A stretch of DNA of 64,000 bases from Candidatus Contubernalis alkalaceticus (GTDB taxonomy: Bacteria; Bacillota; Dethiobacteria; SKNC01): NCBI RefSeq assembly GCF_022558445.1, contig NZ_CP054699.1, positions 2,806,001 through 2,870,000 of the forward strand, in the 5' to 3' direction. The notes beneath the pieces were generated by a model. The model saw only the letters and a program-made list of their open reading frames with translations. It did not search any database and was not told where the DNA came from. The position numbers and the translations under genes are program-made. Position 1 is the stretch's first letter. Each line of letters opens with the position of its first letter. Shown here in pieces: positions 52,730 through 61,458 of this stretch.

Positions 52730-53353
52730 ATGAAAGGAAGAATTCTCATTGAAAAGATTCATTTGGTTTTTTTTATTTTTTGTTGGCACTGTCATTGGAA
52801 GCCTTCTTGCACAGTATTTTTTGGCAGCAGTATTAGTCCTTTTTTCTTATTAGGTTCATTTATAGGAGTATTAATTGTATACTTTATGATTTATAAACAC
52901 CTTTACTTCTTCTGGAGTTTACTTTTCATAGCGATTTTGTCAATACCCATAATCTTTGTTGGTCTGCTCTCTGAGTTGTTATCCTTATTTTCTATACATC
53001 TAACAGGATGGGCGCTTATAATACTTTATGTTACAGGTCTTCTAATTATATCTACCCTTTTATTTCTACACGGCCATAAATATTTTTTTAGAAATAATGC
53101 TGAAGGGAAAAAAGATTCCAGTAACATCTGGCCTTTTATTGGTAAAGTTAAAGAGCCTCCTATAGATGAAAGAAGCTTAAACCATATCGCCTGGTCTGCT
53201 GCCTGGTCATTTCTTATATTAAACTGCTTAATTGTTGGAGCCTTATCACAACCCTGGGTACCTTTAGATAATTTTAGGCTTTGGATAGGTGCTTTAATTG
53301 CAGGAATAGTCTTTTGGATTACTACCATGATTGTTCTGGAGCTTAAAAAATAA
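52730..53353 (+). CDS. Membrane protein in an HTH operon, probable frameshift at 52840
   Basis: This membrane protein (207 residues as read) has about five helices. Its first 37 residues look unnatural, while the next frame from TTG at 52750, preceded by GGAAG, reads KRFIWFFLFFVGTVIGSLLA and would join the main frame if the T6 run at 52840-52845 had one more T. So the gene is either frameshifted or carries a base error. It overlaps the start of the small HTH gene, a pair often seen in Firmicutes. Confidence 0.65.
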   Translation: MKGRILIEKIHLVFFIFCWHCHWKPSCTVFFGSSISPFFLLGSFIGVLIVYFMIYKHLYFFWSLLFIAILSIPIIFVGLLSELLSLFSIHLTGWALIILYVTGLLIISTLLFLHGHKYFFRNNAEGKKDSSNIWPFIGKVKEPPIDERSLNHIAWSAAWSFLILNCLIVGALSQPWVPLDNFRLWIGALIAGIVFWITTMIVLELKK

Positions 53354-53544
53354 TGAAAAATAAACTGAAGGTTTATCGAGCAATTCATGATCTGACTCAG
53401 GAGAATTTAGCTTTCAAGTTAGGAGTCACCCGGGCTACCATCAACGCCATCGAAAAAGAGCGCTATGATCCCTCCTTAAAATTAGCTTTTAAGATGGCCC
53501 GGTTTTTCGATGTTAAAATTGAAGAGTTGTTTTTTGATAATTAG
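53353..53544 (+). CDS. Small XRE-family transcriptional regulator
   Basis: The 63-residue protein is a single helix-turn-helix of the YgzD type (LKVYRAIHDLTQENLAFKLGVTRATINAIEKERYDPSLKLAFKMARFFD). Its ATG overlaps the stop codon of the membrane protein (TAATG), so the two act together, with the membrane protein possibly controlled by this repressor. Confidence 0.9.
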   Translation: MKNKLKVYRAIHDLTQENLAFKLGVTRATINAIEKERYDPSLKLAFKMARFFDVKIEELFFDN

Positions 53545-53650
53545 GTGTAATTATTGGTGTCAAGGAGGGCAATACCAGCACCCACTGCTTGACTTCACCC
53601 ATACCTCAACCTTCATAGAAATACATATGATTTTTTTGAAAATACAGCAT

Positions 53651-53675
53651 AAAACCCCTATTTTAGGGTTTTTTT
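53651..53675 (+). terminator. Intrinsic terminator after the HTH gene
   Basis: AACCCCTA and TAGGGTT form a stem followed by a run of T. Confidence 0.8.
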
Positions 53676-53699
53676 GCTTTCCAGTAGGACATTTAATCT

Positions 53700-53864
53700 C
53701 TATTCATTTGATTCTTTTTTTGAGTTTTCAGTATGACGATAGTATTCAAGGATATAATTATCCATTTTTTCACTTATCTTTAAAAGAATTTCTTTTTTCA
53801 CATTCATGTTCGCTGCACCAATAAGAATACACCTTGCTGTTTCAATTTTATCTTCTATTTTCAA
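53700..53864 (-). CDS. Spo0E-like sporulation phosphatase peptide
   Basis: The 54-residue peptide starts at TTG at 53864, with GGGAGTG upstream. It has the two-helix Spo0E pattern: IEDKIETARCILIGA for helix one and KISEKMDNYILEYYRH for helix two, which recalls the S-x-x-L-D-x-x-I-x-x-Y motif with Met for Leu. Spo0E peptides remove phosphate from Spo0A~P and delay sporulation. The gene is divergent from the XRE gene at 54011. Confidence 0.7.
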   Translation of the reverse strand: MKIEDKIETARCILIGAANMNVKKEILLKISEKMDNYILEYYRHTENSKKESNE

Positions 53865-54010
53865 ATTAGGTTCACTCCCTGCAAAACAAAACTATAATAA
53901 CATGATTTTACATTATACCTTGCCTTATTGCAAATATTATTATTAAGCTTATTGCCAATTCTGCAGATGGTTAAATTTAGATAAAGTGAACATGTGGGAG
54001 TGAGTTAAAA

Positions 54011-54388
54011 ATGAGAAAAAAAGTGGAAATAGACCAGGAAGCTGTTGGTCAAAGGATGCGTGAAGAAAGAGAAAAGCTTGGAATTTCTCGAGGAGAACTT
54101 GCAGAGCTCGTTGGCCTTTCAGATTACTATATCGGTCAGCTTGAACGGGGGGAGCGGCAGATGAGCCTTCCGGTTCTAGTAAATATTTCTAATTGCCTGC
54201 ATGTATCTTTAGATTACTTAATTTTTGGTAAGTCCTATAACGAAGCAGGCTTTATTAATGATTCTGGTAAAATTTATGAAACAAACAACAAAGATAACGA
54301 ACTAAATGATTTGCTCAACAAATGTTCCTTTAACGAACTGCATTTATTTAAGAAATTGATTAAAACTATCCTTCCTTATATAAACTAA
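54011..54388 (+). CDS. XRE-family transcriptional regulator
   Basis: The 125-residue protein has an N-terminal helix-turn-helix (VGQRMREEREKLGISRGELAELVGLSDYYIGQLERGERQMSLPVLVNISNCLHVSLDYLIFG). The C-terminal tail of about 45 residues ends with a helix like SinR-type oligomerisation tails. GTGGGAGTG precedes the ATG. It might regulate the divergent Spo0E-like gene. Confidence 0.88.
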   Translation: MRKKVEIDQEAVGQRMREEREKLGISRGELAELVGLSDYYIGQLERGERQMSLPVLVNISNCLHVSLDYLIFGKSYNEAGFINDSGKIYETNNKDNELNDLLNKCSFNELHLFKKLIKTILPYIN

Positions 54389-54397
54389 GTTGTAATG

Positions 54398-54508
54398 CTA
54401 AAATCTCAGATTTTTCAGCTTAATTGTAATTAAAAAGCCCATACGTTTTAAGACAATATAAATATTTCCGTCTTCATGAGGACTTCCATTAATTTCTATT
54501 ATCTTCAT
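54398..54508 (-). pseudogene. N-terminal relic of an NADPH-dependent FMN reductase
   Basis: The frame reads MKIIEINGSPHEDGN and then diverges, stopping after 36 residues. The start matches the flavin P-loop of FMN reductase/flavodoxin-like proteins (MKIIGINGSPRKDGNT). A G-rich site precedes the ATG at 54508. Only the first 15-20 residues fit the family, so this is a truncated copy. Confidence 0.45.
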
Positions 54509-54552
54509 AATCTCAACCCACTTCCCCTTAGAAATTACCAGGGTTTGGGATT

Positions 54553-54608
54553 TAAGATTTAGAGCAGAGGACAGAGAAGAGATCTGTCCCCCTGTCCATC
54601 CTCTGTCC
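54553..54608. repeat. GGGACA-type palindromic repeat downstream of the Nif11 gene
   Basis: The block contains CAGAGGACAGAG and CATCCTCTGTCC arms with CTGTCCCCCTGTCC between them, and GGGACGCGGGAC on the other strand. It resembles the block at 10258-10312; both lie right after a minus-strand stop codon. Confidence 0.6.
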
Positions 54609-54615
54609 CGCGTCC

Positions 54616-54888
54616 CTAACCAAACTGTGAATGACCGGGAGGGTATCTTAGTTCAGTACAACCATTCACAGGATTGTAAATATATATCTTGCAGGCGGTG
54701 TCTTCACCGCCAACAATCCTACTCAAATCTTCATCCGATAGCACAGAATCTTTGAATTCACTAAGCTCCTCAGAGGAAAAATCAAAACCCTCTGCCTTTA
54801 CCATGGCCATCCGTTCTTCCTTATCCTTACAGGCAATTACCTTTCTGGCGAATTCTTGGTCCGTCTTCATTCTTTCGGGGAAAGCCAT
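54616..54888 (-). CDS. Nif11-type RiPP precursor peptide with premature stop
   Basis: The 90-residue frame has a Nif11-like leader (MKTDQEFARKVIACKDKEERMAMVKAEGFDFSSEELSEF) ending in the double-glycine site LSRIVGG. The 29-residue core is EDTACKIYIYNPVNGC..., with two cysteines. The strong RBS AGGAGGTG lies before another ATG at 54906, which reads M-S-K-stop-S-A-M in the same frame. The original peptide probably began MSK?SAMAF, and codon 4 is now TAA. The ATG at 54888 has no good ribosome site. Confidence 0.75.
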   Translation of the reverse strand: MAFPERMKTDQEFARKVIACKDKEERMAMVKAEGFDFSSEELSEFKDSVLSDEDLSRIVGGEDTACKIYIYNPVNGCTELRYPPGHSQFG

Positions 54889-54937
54889 TGCTGATTACTT
54901 ACTCATTTTTTTTTCACCTCCTAACCTTTATTATTTC

Positions 54938-55698
54938 TACTCATTAAGTTTTGACGGTACAAAGGAGCTGCAGGACGTACAGCGGTCTTACGCAAACTGA
55001 GAAGGGTCATATAATAATACAGTCCCCAAGATTAAAAAACTGCTAACAGCAGTACCCAATACCCCTGGTCATGCTGTGTTGGTGGGCGATACTGCTTCCC
55101 AAGTCGTCAAGGAGGTCCTTCAAAAAATCGGATTTACCCAAGTATCCGTTGTTTCAGCATCTCGGTCCTTGTTTAATGAGGATACGGATAAAATTAGAAA
55201 AGCCCGAGGCATCCCTGGCCTTCTTAAGGAACTGGAACAAGAAGCGGAAACATGGATACGCCTTACCCAAAAAAGAGAACACAAGACCTTAAAGAGCCTC
55301 ATGACTAAAAGTGGTTTATATTATCCTATTATTTCATTGATGCATAACAGCAAAAAATACTACAGCTGTGGAGCCGGATTAGGATTAGTTGGCATATCCG
55401 CCTCAGGGGATGTATATTTATGTCATCGTTTTGTAGGTAGAGAAGAATATAAATTAGGAAGCATCTTCACCAAAGGCCTGAACCGGGAAGAATACCAAAA
55501 AAGTCCGACCTCAGGCAGCACGGCATGCTCCACCTGTTTTGCCAAGTATTACTTTGCCGGTGGATGCAAACATGACAATGCCGGTTCCTGCGGTTCCATT
55601 ACAGCCCGTCTGAGGATCTCCGCAGGCTAAAATGTCGTGAACTGGAACTGGCCGCATACAACATCTGCAGTCTAAAGCCTGAGGACAATCTTTCCTAG
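54938..55698 (+). pseudogene. Decayed radical-SAM/SPASM RiPP maturase
   Basis: In one frame the sequence reads LSFDGTKELQDVQRSYAN, a TGA at 54998, then EGSYNNTVPKIKKLLTAVPNTP and VLVGDT, the middle of a radical SAM peptide maturase. A SPASM-type cysteine region follows (YSCGAGLGLVG, CHRFVG, CSTCFAKYYFAGGC). Near 55600 the frame shifts and continues as LKCRELELAAYNICSL to the stop at 55698. The N-terminal CxxxCxxC radical SAM motif is missing. It is divergent from the Nif11 precursor, its probable substrate. Confidence 0.75.
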
Positions 55699-55889
55699 AG
55701 GAGGGAAAATTTTTTCATCCAAAACCATGCCCATTTGATTTTTAGTAGAAAAAAATCAGACAGGTTTTAACAATTCCTCTAAAACTGGCATATAATCAGT
55801 GCCATGGGGACTATTGTTCCAGCGTCACCGGAGCTTACGGTGAATCCGCTACAATTCAAGGGGACCAAAAAGGACACCAATGATATCGG

Positions 55890-55922
55890 AAAAGTATACC
55901 AAAAAAGTGGTATACTTTTTTT
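55890..55922 (+). terminator. Intrinsic terminator hairpin
   Basis: AAAGTATACCA pairs with TGGTATACTTT around a six-base loop, followed by TTTTTT. It may have ended the maturase transcript. Confidence 0.8.
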
Positions 55923-56143
55923 AGCGTGCTTCGAAAATTGGGAGGCAACATGGGTGCCATTCTAAAGAAAGCGTAGAACTGTATCTTTTTGCCTTAAAAA
56001 ATTTAAATATCTGCATCTTGATGCTTTAAAAAAAGAGCAAGCTTTTAACTGACCACAGATTGCCCATCCCTAGCGTCAATTACAAGCTCACAGTTCTAAA
56101 TGAAAATCCCACCGGAACCGGACGGTAATAAGCTCTAGATGTC

Positions 56144-56173
56144 GTTTCAATTCCTTTTAGGTAGGCTGCCCGG
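56144..56173 (-). repeat. Orphan CRISPR-like repeat beyond the array trailer
   Basis: The sequence begins GTTTCAATTCCT, like every repeat in the array, and continues TTTAGGTAGGCTG instead of CATAGGAAGTCTG. It resembles repeats of another common CRISPR family and has no neighbour repeat, so it may be a relic of a different array or a diverged terminal repeat. Confidence 0.55.
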
Positions 56174-56254
56174 TATATTCAGGCCATTGCCTAAGGAAAT
56201 ATCCATAATATACCATTAGGGTCACCTATTACGATATAAATTGAATCCCCATAC

Positions 56255-56343
56255 TGGTCCAAGCTTTTCAGCAGCTACTGTCGGATCTACTTCACCGGAC
56301 AGCTTAATGGCCTCTTCTTTTAATTCTTTATCATTACTCGCAT
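56255..56343 (-). mobile_element. Relic of IS3-family orfA
   Basis: Minus-strand sequence from 56343 starts ATGCGAGTA and continues with GATAAAGAATTAAAAGAAG and AAGCTGTCCGGTGAAGTAG, nearly the same as the orfA start at 63091-63185. One base is lost near the start, breaking the frame, and similarity ends near 56255. It lies in opposite orientation to the intact copy. Confidence 0.8.
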
Positions 56344-56376
56344 ATCTAGAAAGTAAGTTTAAACCCTATTGTGGAA

Positions 56377-59231
56377 GTTTCAATTCCTCATAGGAAGTCT
56401 GGAAATGAAAGAGGGTCTGGCACGCAGGCTTTCTGTTCAGACGATGTTTCAATTCCTCATAGGAAGTCTGGAAATGAAAGAGGGTCTGGCACGCAGGCTT
56501 TCTGTTCAGACGATGTTTCAATTCCTCATAGGAAGTCTGGAAATTGTATTTAAGCCTAACGATTGCACCTGTGGCATCGGTAAGTTTCAATTCCTCATAG
56601 GAAGTCTGGAAATGAAAGAGGGTCTGGCACGCAGGCTTTCTGTTCAGACGATGTTTCAATTCCTCATAGGAAGTCTGGAAATTGTATTTAAGCCTAACGA
56701 TTGCACCTGTGGCATCGGTAAGTTTCAATTCCTCATAGGAAGTCTGGAAATAGGTCAAAGGCTTCTCAAATAAGGCCTGCATTGTGCTGTTTCAATTCCT
56801 CATAGGAAGTCTGGAAATCTTCAAATATGGATGTGAATATCTTTTCGCTGTCCAGTTTCAATTCCTCATAGGAAGTCTGGAAATCTTCAAATATGGATGT
56901 GAATATCTTTTCGCTGTCCAGTTTCAATTCCTCATAGGAAGTCTGGAAATTTTTACGTAAGCTTTATGATTTGACGGTGAAGGACATGTTTCAATTCCTC
57001 ATAGGAAGTCTGGAAATCTTAGGGTGGATATTATTTTAAAATGAAAGGGTTGAGTTTCAATTCCTCATAGGAAGTCTGGAAATCGGACACTTGCCCCCGC
57101 CCCCTGACTTACCTGTTTTCGTTTCAATTCCTCATAGGAAGTCTGGAAATTTTGGCCTCTATGGACCTTCCGCAGATCGCGACCTAGTTTCAATTCCTCA
57201 TAGGAAGTCTGGAAATATTACCTGGTGAAGGGGCTGAGCTGGGCAGGTACTGGTTTCAATTCCTCATAGGAAGTCTGGAAATATTACCTGGTGAAGGGGC
57301 TGAGCTGGGCAGGTACTGGTTTCAATTCCTCATAGGAAGTCTGGAAATGAACTTTCGCCCCAAAGGTTCCGGCACTCTGGCGGATATGTTTCAATTCCTC
57401 ATAGGAAGTCTGGAAATAGGGCAAATTAATACATCACTAGTAAAGATTTTTGGGTTTCAATTCCTCATAGGAAGTCTGGAAATAAAAAAGAATATGCGAC
57501 TTGGACTGGAAGCTGGTCATGTTTCAATTCCTCATAGGAAGTCTGGAAATTTTAACATACTAGAAGAAATTCCTTGTCCAGTATGCGGGTTTCAATTCCT
57601 CATAGGAAGTCTGGAAATTCATTTTTTGCACTCCTTTTTATTTTTAATTTTATATGTTTCAATTCCTCATAGGAAGTCTGGAAATATTCCGAGTGCAGTT
57701 TGATACAGTAGTAACCAACTTGTTTCAATTCCTCATAGGAAGTCTGGAAATCTTCTACCAGATGCTCCGCCCCGTCACGGTCAGCGGGGGTTTCAATTCC
57801 TCATAGGAAGTCTGGAAATGGGGCAGCCATGAAACATATAGTCAGCTTTTCAGGTGGGTTTCAATTCCTCATAGGAAGTCTGGAAATGAGGTATACCGAT
57901 GAAAAAAGGCGATAAATATGGACGATGTTTCAATTCCTCATAGGAAGTCTGGAAATGCGTGAGGTCCCGCAGCAGTATCAGCCCATCTGATACCGTTTCA
58001 ATTCCTCATAGGAAGTCTGGAAATTCTTATATACATAGCAGACCAAGAAAGGCAATATGGGTTTCAATTCCTCATAGGAAGTCTGGAAATCTGCCTTGGG
58101 GAAAGACATATTTTTACGCCACCTCTCTGTTTCAATTCCTCATAGGAAGTCTGGAAATCTAAAACTTACTTGGACATGCCTATCACTTACCGGCAGTTTC
58201 AATTCCTCATAGGAAGTCTGGAAATGGTGAAGGCGTTTGATTACCTGCCGGCCATGGAGCGGTTTCAATTCCTCATAGGAAGTCTGGAAATCGGGTTCGA
58301 TATGAGGCACACTCTGATTGATGATGTGGGTTTCAATTCCTCATAGGAAGTCTGGAAATGGTGAAGGCGTTTGATTACCTGCCGGCCATGGAGCGGTTTC
58401 AATTCCTCATAGGAAGTCTGGAAATCGGGTTCGATATGAGGCACACTCTGATTGATGATGTGGGTTTCAATTCCTCATAGGAAGTCTGGAAATGCGCCAG
58501 TGGCACAGGAAGTCACGGTAACAAGGTAAAGTTTCAATTCCTCATAGGAAGTCTGGAAATAAAGGTAGACCAACAGAAAGTTGCAGGAATTACTGATGGT
58601 TTCAATTCCTCATAGGAAGTCTGGAAATATTTCTATAGGTAACTTCCAGTCTTTTATCGTTCAAGTTTCAATTCCTCATAGGAAGTCTGGAAATAATTTA
58701 CATTTGTTGGGATATTGGTTAGTTGGTGAGGTTTCAATTCCTCATAGGAAGTCTGGAAATAATTTACATTTGTTGGGATATTGGTTAGTTGGTGAGGTTT
58801 CAATTCCTCATAGGAAGTCTGGAAATAATTTACATTTGTTGGGATATTGGTTAGTTGGTGAGGTTTCAATTCCTCATAGGAAGTCTGGAAATGGGTTTAC
58901 ACATTGACCCTATAAAGTATATAAGATAAGTTTCAATTCCTCATAGGAAGTCTGGAAATCAGAGATGATTGGGACGACACCAGAGAGAAGATTTTCAGTT
59001 TCAATTCCTCATAGGAAGTCTGGAAATCAGAGATGATTGGGACGACACCAGAGAGAAGATTTTCAGTTTCAATTCCTCATAGGAAGTCTGGAAATATGAA
59101 CAGTTGTCTTTTACTGTACATACTGTACATTAATGTTTCAATTCCTCATAGGAAGTCTGGAAATGATTCGCCTGCAGCCGCACCTTTAGTGCCTTGGTCC
59201 GGTTTCAATTCCTCATAGGAAGTCTGGAAAT
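56377..59231 (-). CRISPR. CRISPR array, 43 repeats of 30 bp, type III-B associated
   Basis: The repeat as read on the plus strand begins GTTTCAATTCCT and ends GTCTGGAAAT, 30 bases and apparently invariant, with 36-39 bp spacers. I count 43 repeats and 42 spacers, about 32 of them different. The reverse strand ends in ATTGAAAC, the usual 5' handle of type III and I-B crRNAs, so the array is transcribed on the minus strand and the leader lies at the high-coordinate end, on the side of the cas genes. Several spacers occur two or three times. Confidence 0.97.
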
Positions 59232-59400
59232 CCATTTTTTTACCGAAATATCTATATTTTTAATCATATAGTAACATAGTTTACATGTCCATATAAATAT
59301 CACGAAAATTAGGTAACGTAAACAAATAAAGGTTTTTTTAATTTTTATTCGCATAAATATCTGTCGTCTATCCCCAGAGTTTTTTGCTTTACTGATAATC
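59232..59400 (-). promoter_or_regulatory. Probable CRISPR leader
   Basis: This AT-rich stretch directly abuts the last plus-strand repeat, on the side where transcription of the minus-strand array should begin. The boundary with other sequence is a guess. Confidence 0.55.
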
Positions 59401-59924
59401 GACGACAAAGTAGTGAACCTCCCACCAGCTTCGCTTTCAGTTTAAAAGGAGGGTCTTCAAAGAAAATAACGATGGTATTTCCGATCAGTGACTCATTAAA
59501 AAACCAAAAAATGCAGGAACTTTATTGTTTCTGCTAAGCTAAAAACCCGAAAGCTGACGGTATTGCCTGTCCAAGAATTGATGTATTGACCATAAGAATA
59601 TAGAAAGGAAAGACGCCCCTGTTAAATGTGTAGCTCTCTACAACAACACCAAAACGGTGGTTTTCCGGTTTATTAAATCATTTTACAAGCTGTTTAGTCT
59701 CTATTGCTATCTGTTATGGAGATAGTTCTGTAGAAGGTGTATCCTATCTTCCCCTATCTCCGCTCCAAAATATTTGATGGCATGTGGGTAACACACCCGT
59801 TGGCTAGCCAGAGTTGTCCGACCCATTGTAAAATTAACTTCTGAGATACATAACCGTTCTGCATTCCTGTCCGGGTAGACAGGCTATAGAATCATGTTAA
59901 GGCCTTACAAGGAGGAATTAACAG

Positions 59925-60059
59925 AAGAACCAAAAGAAAGCCGAAGAGATTGCTGCAGAACGAATGAAACTTATATCGCCATTGTTGACAGAAGATTTAG
60001 CCCCTGCTAAAAAAACAATTATCTCTGTCCCTTTGTTTTCCTTATCTCCAACACCTTAA
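59925..60059 (+). pseudogene. Possible N-terminal relic of a Mu-like/IS481-type transposase
   Basis: The short frame reads KNQKKAEEIAAERMKLISPLL and stops after 45 codons. The IA-ER-LISPLL pattern resembles the N-terminus of integrase-core transposases. A ribosome-like AAGGAGG lies upstream but no start codon fits it. Confidence 0.35.
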
Positions 60060-60102
60060 TTACTTGTCCAAACCGTGTCATTAGTTACTCTACGCATAAA
60101 AT

Positions 60103-61455
60103 CTACTCTGTTTCCTGTGTAATTTGCTCTATACTCAAAGGAAACTGGAATACTGTATAAAAACCTTTTTTTATGCCTAATAATTTTTCAGTTTCTAAAA
60201 CAAGACTAACTACAAATTTATAAAATTCCTGGGCCTTCTCGGAATTAATTGGAGAAAAGCCATGTGCCAGAATAGATTCATTCCTGATTTTTAACAAATC
60301 TAACATTCTTGACTGCTTACTCATTACTAAAATACCTGTAGGATGATTTAATTCACTTAATAGTTCGTAGGACCTGACAAGACCTAACTGTAATGAAACA
60401 GCACCACTTTCTTTTTTATTCTTAACCATATTCATTTGATTAAAGCCATATTTTTCACGCAATTTTTCCGGTAAATCATTTGGATCAACAATCCCAGTAT
60501 AAATAGGTGGCTTACAAAATGCCAGACAGATTTGTGCTAAAAGCTCTAACGCCCGGTAAGTTCTTGCAACTGCGTCATCAAAATTTTCTTGCGATAACCG
60601 ACGCTGCGCATTTAATAGGACATCATAAACTGGAGAAAAACTTAAATTAGTTTCACAACTATCTGTAAGGGCCGGTTTAGTTCGAATGATGTCCTCCAAG
60701 AATATCTTATGTTGAACAAAATATTTAGTATAAGGTAAGATATCTTCTAAAGCCCCTTCATGGTTAAAGTTGTCCCAAGCAGAAAAAGCATGAGCTACGG
60801 TAAGATAAACCTGGATAACTCGATCCTCTTCTGATCCTACTAATACTTCAGAACTGACTTGGCGAATAAATTCTATACAACCATTGTAATCATACTTTGA
60901 AAAAAGTGCTTTTAATGTAATAATGCGCCTTCGCCATAGGAGGGGCATCCAACTGCACTTCATGATACGCTGACTTCCAGAACGAACTTTAACCAAATCC
61001 AGGCGTTCTCCTCCTACTATATATAAAGAAATTTCACCATCATCTAAAGCTGCTGCAACTAATCCTGACGACATAGATTTCGTTCCCCCGGTGTAATCAG
61101 CTAAAATTTCTGCATAAGGAATATTATCTCTGGCTTTTTTAAAAGCCTCAATACTAGCATAATAACAATCCGATAGGTTATCTTTATTTTGAATAAGCAC
61201 TATTTCATACTGGTTATCTTGTAATTTCGTCTGATTAACAATAGAAGGTTTATTCTTACCACTCCACTCTTTACAAGGAAATCCCTCTCCATCTACCGTA
61301 GTATAACTTCCCGCCGTTTTTTTATGAGGCAGGTTTGAATCATCTGAACAGAGAAAATACACATATTCGGGCTTATGCATGTTAATTGCTGTGACCAAGG
61401 GTTCACAGGAACTCCCCACAGTCAGAATAAGAATCTTATTCATTTTCTCCTTCAT
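60103..61455 (-). CDS. CRISPR-associated CARF-HEPN protein (TIGR02710/Csm6-like)
   Basis: The 450-residue protein has an N-terminal CARF-like fold (ILILTVGSSCEPLVTAI; ligand loop ADYTGGTKSMSSGLVAAAL, about 125-145). Its helical C-terminal half contains RNESILAH, an R-x6-H motif of HEPN ribonucleases. It resembles the Cas02710 family, activated by cyclic oligoadenylates made by Cas10. It is four bases downstream of cmr6 and so is in the same operon. The start ATG follows GAGAGGA. Confidence 0.82.
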   Translation of the reverse strand: MKEKMNKILILTVGSSCEPLVTAINMHKPEYVYFLCSDDSNLPHKKTAGSYTTVDGEGFPCKEWSGKNKPSIVNQTKLQDNQYEIVLIQNKDNLSDCYYASIEAFKKARDNIPYAEILADYTGGTKSMSSGLVAAALDDGEISLYIVGGERLDLVKVRSGSQRIMKCSWMPLLWRRRIITLKALFSKYDYNGCIEFIRQVSSEVLVGSEEDRVIQVYLTVAHAFSAWDNFNHEGALEDILPYTKYFVQHKIFLEDIIRTKPALTDSCETNLSFSPVYDVLLNAQRRLSQENFDDAVARTYRALELLAQICLAFCKPPIYTGIVDPNDLPEKLREKYGFNQMNMVKNKKESGAVSLQLGLVRSYELLSELNHPTGILVMSKQSRMLDLLKIRNESILAHGFSPINSEKAQEFYKFVVSLVLETEKLLGIKKGFYTVFQFPLSIEQITQETE

Positions 61456-61458
61456 ATA

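Larger units (their letters stand above)
55699..56376. other. Region between RiPP maturase relic and CRISPR array
   Basis: It holds a terminator at 55890-55922, an odd single CRISPR-like repeat at 56144-56173 and an IS3 orfA relic at 56255-56343. No intact gene is present. Confidence 0.6.
59232..60102. other. Leader side and gap between array and CARF gene
   Basis: 59232-59400 is AT-rich, as expected of a leader on the minus strand. Further right are a transposase-like relic (59925-60059) and inverted CCTCCC/GGAGGG arms near 59418-59454. No intact gene was found. Confidence 0.55.

Noticed and set aside
53510-53824. 104-codon plus-strand frame
   Set aside because: It overlaps the HTH gene and the terminator, and is antisense to the better-supported Spo0E-like gene.
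54689-55000. 103-codon plus-strand frame as an independent gene
   Set aside because: Its first part is antisense to the Nif11 precursor. Only its last 20 or so codons are meaningful, as part of the decayed maturase.
56366-58907. Open frames on both strands across the array, reading QFLIGSLE or FQTSYEELK repeats
   Set aside because: They are translations of the CRISPR repeat and spacers and have no ribosome sites.
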